DNA of 64,000 bases from Chamaecyparis obtusa. Taxonomy: Eukaryota > Streptophyta > Pinopsida > Cupressales > Cupressaceae. Position numbers and translations under genes: made by a program. The notes under the pieces were generated by a model, which saw only the letters and a program-made list of their open reading frames with translations, made no database searches and was not told the DNA's origin. Shown here in pieces: positions 58,669 to 64,000 of this stretch. Numbering within the stretch: the first letter of the stretch is position 1; each line of letters starts with the position of its first letter. The stretch lies in contig BSBK01001583.1 in the NCBI GenBank assembly GCA_027943335.1, forward strand, positions 625,001-689,000. The letters run 5' to 3'.

Positions 58669-61154
58669 TTGAATAAGTATAAGGAATTTAAAGTTGTCAT
58701 GGATGTATCCTTAATTCACAATGTCAGAGATAAGAATAGATCTAAAATGAAGAGGGAACCAGTAGAACCCTTGGAAGAGGATGATCCTAGGTCAGTATTA
58801 TCATCTGTACCAGACAGAGTTTTGCATTTAGAAAATGTGAGAAGTTATCTTGGATGCAAATTAGAAACCGTCAGTGATAGTAATTGTACCAATGAATATC
58901 AAAAGATTTACAACCATGATATGTCATTGAAACAAGGATATGAACATTTGAAAGATAATGAGATTGTTCAGTATGCTTTGAAGTATGAATTTGACAATGA
59001 AGAATGCACTAAGATTATTTTGAGAAGAATTCACAACGGGAAGTTTTGGCTAGAGGATAGAGTGATAGACATTACATCTGACTTGATTCATGAAATCACA
59101 GGTTTATCTAAAGTTGGTGCTATTCCTTTAAATGAGAAAAATATGAGAAAAATAGTCATAGACAACACAGGGTCATCCTACAATGGCACAGGATTCAAGA
59201 TTAGAAAGGTCAAACAACATGATGTTAGATATTTGTGCAAGCACCTAACAACTAAGTTTTGTGCAAATTCTAGAGAAGATGATATGGTAGCTGGAATGGT
59301 ACATATTGCCTATTTAATGTGTGTTGATAAGGTGCTAGTTGATATGTGTGAAATTCTAAGAATTCAATTGTTTGAAAACTTGGAGAAGATTAAGAAATCT
59401 AAGTATGCACAATTTAGATTTTCATCTTTAATCACATACATGTTTTTCCACTCATTGAGAAGATTTCCATAAACCATTGCAGATGATTGGAATGATGGAC
59501 AAACTGCTATGGAAAGGATAAATAAAGTATATTTGAGACATGTTATTGACAAAGTAAATGAGAGTGCTATGTTAGTAATGAAGACATTTCAAAACATGGT
59601 AACTAGCAGATCAAGAATTCCATAGTCACTTGTGAAGAAGTATAAAAATGATATATGTTTCATGGTTGACACTGACTTTACCTATATTGAAGTAGTGGAA
59701 CCTAGAATTGAGTTCATAGACCATCTTGGCAATGAGATATCTGAGGTTGAAATAGAAGAATATGTTGGCAGATTACTTAAATGTAAATTGGACACTCAGT
59801 GTAGCAGATTTGGAACTTTTGAAGAGAACTTCAACTTGGCAAAAGCTATAACTGAAGAGAAGAAATCTAAGAAGAGAGTTGACAGCACTATTAGGAGAAT
59901 ACTGAAAGATATAGGAATGTCAAAACAAGAATTCTTAATAGAAAAATAGACAGCAGCAATAATCAGGGATATTAGATAGAAATAAGTCTTGAGTGTACCA
60001 CCCTTGTCATCTAGTGTAGTACAACAAGAACCTACACAAGTCAAGGTGAAAGTAGAGGAACTAGAAAAGGAACAAGTAACAACTAGATCCACTTCCTCCA
60101 TAGCTAGCAAGAGAATGAAAGAAATTGCTACTAGACCAGGAAAGAGAAATAAGACTTTAGTTCAACCAGTACCAAGAGAAATTGTAGAAATAAAATATGA
60201 TGACACTACTTTGGTTAAGAAGAAAGCTTGGAAACCTAAAGTTGAAAAGCTTAATGAGTAGATTATTGAAAATGGAGACTTTAACAGAATGAATAAGTAC
60301 TACAGTCTTTATGATTATTTAGACAAACTTAATTTGGAGAATGCTATTGTGAAACATATGATTTTGGTAGACAAGAAATTTGATTCTATTCAAGGTCAAA
60401 TACCTGATGAGTTGTATACCAAACTTCTAAATAGAAACCAGAGAGCAATTGAAGAAGACACTAATATCAGAAAGAATCTTGTGAAGAAGCCTTGTGATGT
60501 GAGAGATGATGAACATTTGGAGAAGATATTGAAGGCCTTAAGCACCCATTTGAGAACCAAAAGGAGAAACATTTTGATTATGGGAGGCAGATATGAAGAA
60601 GTTAATTCAGATACAGAGTAGGCAATAATCAAGGTCATGGCAAAAAATGTTGGAGAGCCATCGGTTGCAGCAGAGCAAGTAGTTAGCTATTCCTTCTCCT
60701 TTAGCTATTAACATTGAAGATGAAACTATGAATATAGAAGGTAATAAGGTCACCTTGGATACTGATGACAATGTATTCAAGAACTTAGAAAACATTGTTG
60801 ACAATTTGGCTCTTGATGAACCAGATAGAATTGAAGAAGCAGAGAAAACTCAATCTATCAGTGAAGAACCTAAGGAGCCTGAGATTCAAGCACCCATTCC
60901 TACCATAGAAGACATCAGTCTTACTCTTGAGACTAGAAAGAAGAAAGAAATTGGATCTTTGTTTGAAGATTTAGGAAAGGAAGTTGATGATGATGATCAC
61001 TTGGAACTGATCACTGCTTTGAATAAAATAATTGGCAAGAACAAGAAAGTGAATAATCTTGAAGGGAGTCTAAAGGACCTTGTTGAGAAGTTACAAAGCA
61101 TTGTAACTACGCAAATCACAGAGACGGACCCTTTGGAGAAAGCTAAGAAGGTAA
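58669..61154 (+). pseudogene. Unidentified ORF2 of element B, truncated by A'
   Basis: One long plus-strand frame from about 58669 (a true ATG candidate is 58699, MDVSLIHNVRDKNRS) carries stops at 59470, near 59623, and at 59947, 60259 and 60619, then one frame change before 60728. The N-terminal third contains FWLEDRVIDITSDLIHEITG and IAYLMCVDKVLVDMCEILR, shared with element C. The middle has SRFGTFEENFNLAKAITEE, KRVDSTIRRILKDIGMSKQE and a basic patch (KRMKEIATRPGKRNK). The C-terminal part is acidic with predicted helices (DNVFKNLENIVDNLALDEPD, DLGKEVDDDDHLELITALNK). No catalytic motif of RT, integrase, protease or transposase was found. It could be a captured host-derived gene or an accessory protein; its function is unknown. 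Confidence 0.72.
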
Positions 61155-62325
61155 TGTTAGAAAGTAAAGACCACAAAGATAACTGAGAGGGGGGGGTTGA
61201 ATCAGTTATCTGATAATTAAACCATTTATCAATTTCAATATCAAATTCAATAGCTTTAAAACATATAATCAATGCAGTAACCAAAAATAAAAAGATAATC
61301 ATACACAATGACACAATAACACAAGATATGTTAACTAGGGAACCCCTTGATCAAAGAGTAAACCCTGGCGGGAATGATGCCCACAAGGATGGACCCTGTT
61401 AGGAGTCTTATGAAATACATTTAGTACATATGAATCTCTATTAGGAGATTTTGAATCCCTGTTAAAAGATTCTAACTGTGTTAGGAGTTATGGAAGACAG
61501 AAGGACCCACTGCCCAAACAGCTTCAAGGCAAGATCTATGAACTCATTGTCCAATAGATCTTAGGATTATTCAATAGAATAATATGAAATATGTTACCTC
61601 CTTCACACTATGCCAAAACCAGACTCTCTACTACACAAGATCACAAATCCAGATCTTTGTACTTCGCAAGTCTTCCTTCATCACTAAATTAGTTCTTTTC
61701 TTCACTTCATGCATACATTCGCATCACAACTTTCACAATTTCATATCACAACTATTACAATCCCATATCACAACAAGGAAAACATTATTTCCTTTATACC
61801 ACACTCAAATAATTACAAATGAGTTGGCATGCAAATACAAAATAATAATTTCAACACGCTACATCAAAATTACATAAAACTGTCGGCTTCCAGATACAAT
61901 AACTTTCCAATCGTGTGACCTTGAAGTTTGCATTGTGAACCATATCACCACCAATGAGTCTCAAACTTCCCTTTAACTATGTAGAATCATATTCCATCCC
62001 GGTTAGGAGATATCCTCCGATTACCAAAAATTGCTACTTAGGAACACTGGCAGAATACTGCTTCCACCAAAATTCTTATAACTTTCATGAATAAATGAAT
62101 TTCCTTTTGCGCTCTTAACCATAGGATAATAACACACCAAAGAACATACCATAAACTATGCATAACTCAATCTACAATATAACATGTGCACAAAACAAAA
62201 TTGTGCATGCTTCTCTGCTAAACTCCAAAATAACACTGTGTTGACATCAATGACAATCATAGTCATGAATGCAACAACCACTGCTACAGAATGACTTCCA
62301 AAGGCTTCATCATTCATTCCTAACA
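61155..62325 (-). repeat. 3' LTR of Copia A'
   Basis: 1171 bases, intact TGTTAG...CTAACA ends, clearly homologous to the Copia A LTRs. The hairpin is at 61177-61211 with AGATAACTGA and TCAGTTATCT arms around a G/A-rich loop (C-rich in sense). Confidence 0.9.
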
Positions 62326-62506
62326 ATCTCCCCCATTGGCATTAATGGCAACATAGATGAAAAACATCCAATGTTAAAAAAATCCAATCACTGCAGCTCA
62401 ACTGCTCTGCTGGTCTTCATCAATCAAATCTTGCTTTGTTATCCTATTCAATCTCTCCAACAAATCTAGTTCCTCAATGTTTTTCATGATTCTCTCCCCC
62501 ATTGAC
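61155..62506 (-). mobile_element. Copia A' (relative of A), 3' part
   Basis: On the minus strand, a 3' LTR (62325-61155) preceded by a polypurine tract and about 180 bases of 3' untranslated sequence. This matches element A's 35965-36138: both contain gatgtttttcatctatgttgccat and a second purine tract. It interrupts ORF2 of element B (left target candidate GGTAA, 61150-61154) and is cut at 62507 by B'. Confidence 0.88.
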
Positions 62507-63494
62507 TATTAGAAATAGGAAATACTAAGATGGGGGGGTGAATCAGTATTTCACAAACATTTACTTTTGCTCACTTATGAATATAACAGATTACTTTAAA
62601 GCATACAAAGCATAAGAAACTAAATAGCATACATAACAGTAAATGTAAAGAACTCATAATGCATGATATGTTCTCAAGGAAACCCTAGCCAAGGGAAAAC
62701 CCTAGTGGGGATGGTACCCACAAAGATCCACTAATCAAAAGATATCTGGTTAAGGATGTTGACCCTATTAGGTGCCTGTTACAATCATATAGTGTATCAG
62801 TCTTGGTTAAGGGACTATAGGCCTTGTTAGAAGCCTCAACCCTGTTAGGAGTTGTAGATACAAAACCTGATTACCAGATGAGCTCACTGCCTAAACAAGT
62901 AATACAAATGTTTACTAATTACAATGTGGTACTGCTTACAACTTTGCATCAACATCTTTCCCCGCTATCACAATCTACATATATTACATGTTACATTTCA
63001 AGTATGTTCGGTACATCTTTATTTATATAAGATACAAACATAATATATTTCTCTTATCAGCTTGCATATCTTTATCTAAGATTAAACATATAGGATGTCA
63101 TCTCTTTATAATATTAAGTCATTATTTTGACAAGCAAAATAATCCCTTAATTCATTTACTAGTTCTGTCTTCAAAACTGCACTGTCGACTGTACTCTGTC
63201 ATCGGTAAAATAGTCATAACTTTGTCTATACTATCTGTACTCTTTTGTGCACTAAGATGGGGTATCCTTAGACACCATAGAGTCTATGTTCAACTGTGCA
63301 AACTTTGATCATGCTCTAGTGAACGTCACCAAAACAAACTGTATCGGGTGCTCTGTCAAAATCATTGTTTCATACTTAGACAATTTTAGTTTGCGATCTT
63401 CCATACTTACTTTCCAGCTTATGCACTCTTCATAGGGAACATATCTTTCCATAATGACAATATCTATGTACATACCTCAGCCAAATTGCCAACA
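62507..63494 (-). repeat. 3' LTR of element B'
   Basis: 988 bases. It begins TGTTGGCAATTTGGC on the minus strand and ends AATA, a changed CA end. A hairpin with GAAATACT (62519-62526) and AGTATTTC (62545-62552) flanks the C-rich loop. Confidence 0.88.
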
Positions 63495-63797
63495 ATCTCC
63501 CCCTTTGTCATTTGTGGCAACATATGAGAAAATTGGCTAAGTGTAGAAGTCAAAATCTCAAAATTTGTATCAAAATTGTGGCCATAGTATAAAATAAGTA
63601 TACTATCCTTATATCTCCTTAAAATATACACATAATCTATAAAAAATCATAATACTCCATATAAATCCCCCTACGAGTATCCTTCCTTATCAAATATAGA
63701 CAATTTTCTAAGTATCTCTCCCCCTTTGACAACAATGACAAAATAAAGGGTGGAAAGGGATATACAAAAATTGTGTGAAAACTTTTACCTTACTATC
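63495..63797 (-). other. 3' untranslated region of B' with two polypurine tracts
   Basis: Sense-strand AAAGGGGGAGAT abuts the LTR and TCAAAGGGGGAGAGATA lies about 220 bases upstream. No coding region between them. Confidence 0.75.
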
Positions 63798-64000
63798 TCA
63801 TTGCAAAGCTATTTGGCTTGCAACACAATCTACAAAATCTATCTTCCAAGTCTCAAAATCTTTCTCCCATGCCTTCTTTATTGATTCTGCTACATTGAGT
63901 AAAGTACTCAATCCGTATGCTGCAATCTGACAAGCTTGGAGGGACTCAAAATTGAATTTCTGAAATGTTGTCTTAGTAGTAAGACATTCATCTAGCTTCT
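63798..64000 (-). CDS. C-terminal end of the last ORF of element B' (5' off window)
   Basis: Open minus-strand frame entering from the window edge and ending with TGA at 63798-63800. It reads KLDECLTTKTTFQKFNFESL, then QACQIAAYGLSTLLNVAESI and KKAWEKDFETWKIDFVDCV. It has no RNase H signature such as ADIFTKPL, which ends Copia pol in element A (35700-35715). It is therefore probably the end of ORF2, which would put ORF2 next to the 3' LTR. No domain recognised; helical and amphipathic. Confidence 0.6.
   Translation of the reverse strand, partial: KLDECLTTKTTFQKFNFESLQACQIAAYGLSTLLNVAESIKKAWEKDFETWKIDFVDCVASQIALQ

Larger units (their letters stand above)
55855..61154 (+). mobile_element. LTR retroelement B: gag plus ORF2, no pol seen
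   Basis: 5' LTR (55855-56876), primer-binding site (56879-56890), coiled-coil/multi-knuckle gag (56948-58248), a 0.4-kb spacer and ORF2 (58669-61154), where A' is inserted. It lies within D's LTR; ATTTT (55850-55854) is the left candidate target duplication. The LTR begins TGTTGGAAATTTGGC and ends CTAACA. In 4.3 kb of internal sequence there is no protease, integrase or RT motif. The 3' part is outside the window, though the related B' shows a possible 3' end. Confidence 0.82.
62507..64000 (-). mobile_element. Element B' (relative of B), 3' part
   Basis: Minus-strand 3' LTR (63494-62507) preceded by a polypurine tract (63495-63506), a second purine tract near 63713-63730, and the end of an ORF (64000-63798). 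The adjoining TTGAC (62502-62506) is the left target candidate. The element continues past the right edge. Confidence 0.85.

Overview
The window is AT-rich nuclear DNA of a seed plant with a large, repeat-filled genome. The evidence is plant-type Ty3/gypsy and Copia retrotransposons primed by initiator tRNA-Met, a CACTA DNA transposon, and fragments of plant genes (Shaker K+ channel, exocyst SEC8, ARF GTPase). The depth of nesting and element style would fit a gymnosperm, but that is inference. No intact host gene was found; almost everything is a transposable element or a piece of one.

Layout. (1) 1-3743: minus-strand Ty3/gypsy element (E0), 5' LTR at 2883-3743, running off the left edge. 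It is inserted in (2) 3744-about 7680, a minus-strand LTR element (C) with a multi-zinc-knuckle gag and an unidentified second ORF. (3) 7693-9408 and 28630-29150: decayed retroelement debris, split by (4) a 19.2-kb CACTA transposon at 9409-28629 with a TTG target duplication and repetitive subterminal regions. The CACTA element carries a TNPA-like 3' gene and pieces of at least three host genes. (5) 29151-55854: minus-strand Tat-like Ty3/gypsy element (D) with two RNase H domains. Its left LTR is interrupted by (6) E1 (30085-45081), a minus-strand chromovirus-like Ty3/gypsy element with matching TTAGG target duplications. One E1 LTR is in turn interrupted by (7) Copia element A (30430-37278, plus strand). 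(8) 55855-61154: plus-strand element B, relative of C, inserted in D's right LTR. It is cut by (9) a minus-strand relative of A (A', 61155-62506), which is cut by (10) a minus-strand relative of B (B', 62507 to the right edge).

Three signals stand out. First, the CACTA element has taken up host gene segments with introns retained: ARF, a K+ channel pore exon and three SEC8 exons. Second, elements B, B' and C share an architecture of LTR, coiled-coil/multi-zinc-knuckle gag, about 0.4 kb spacer and a long unidentified ORF, with no reverse transcriptase visible, so they may be non-autonomous. Third, all Copia-type LTRs here carry a hairpin just before the primer-binding site whose C-rich loop is conserved while its stem sequence changes on both arms.

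Coding regions are mostly broken by stops and frameshifts. Element boundaries given to the base come from TG/CA ends, primer-binding sites and comparison of paired LTRs within the window; those marked approximate could not be fixed.
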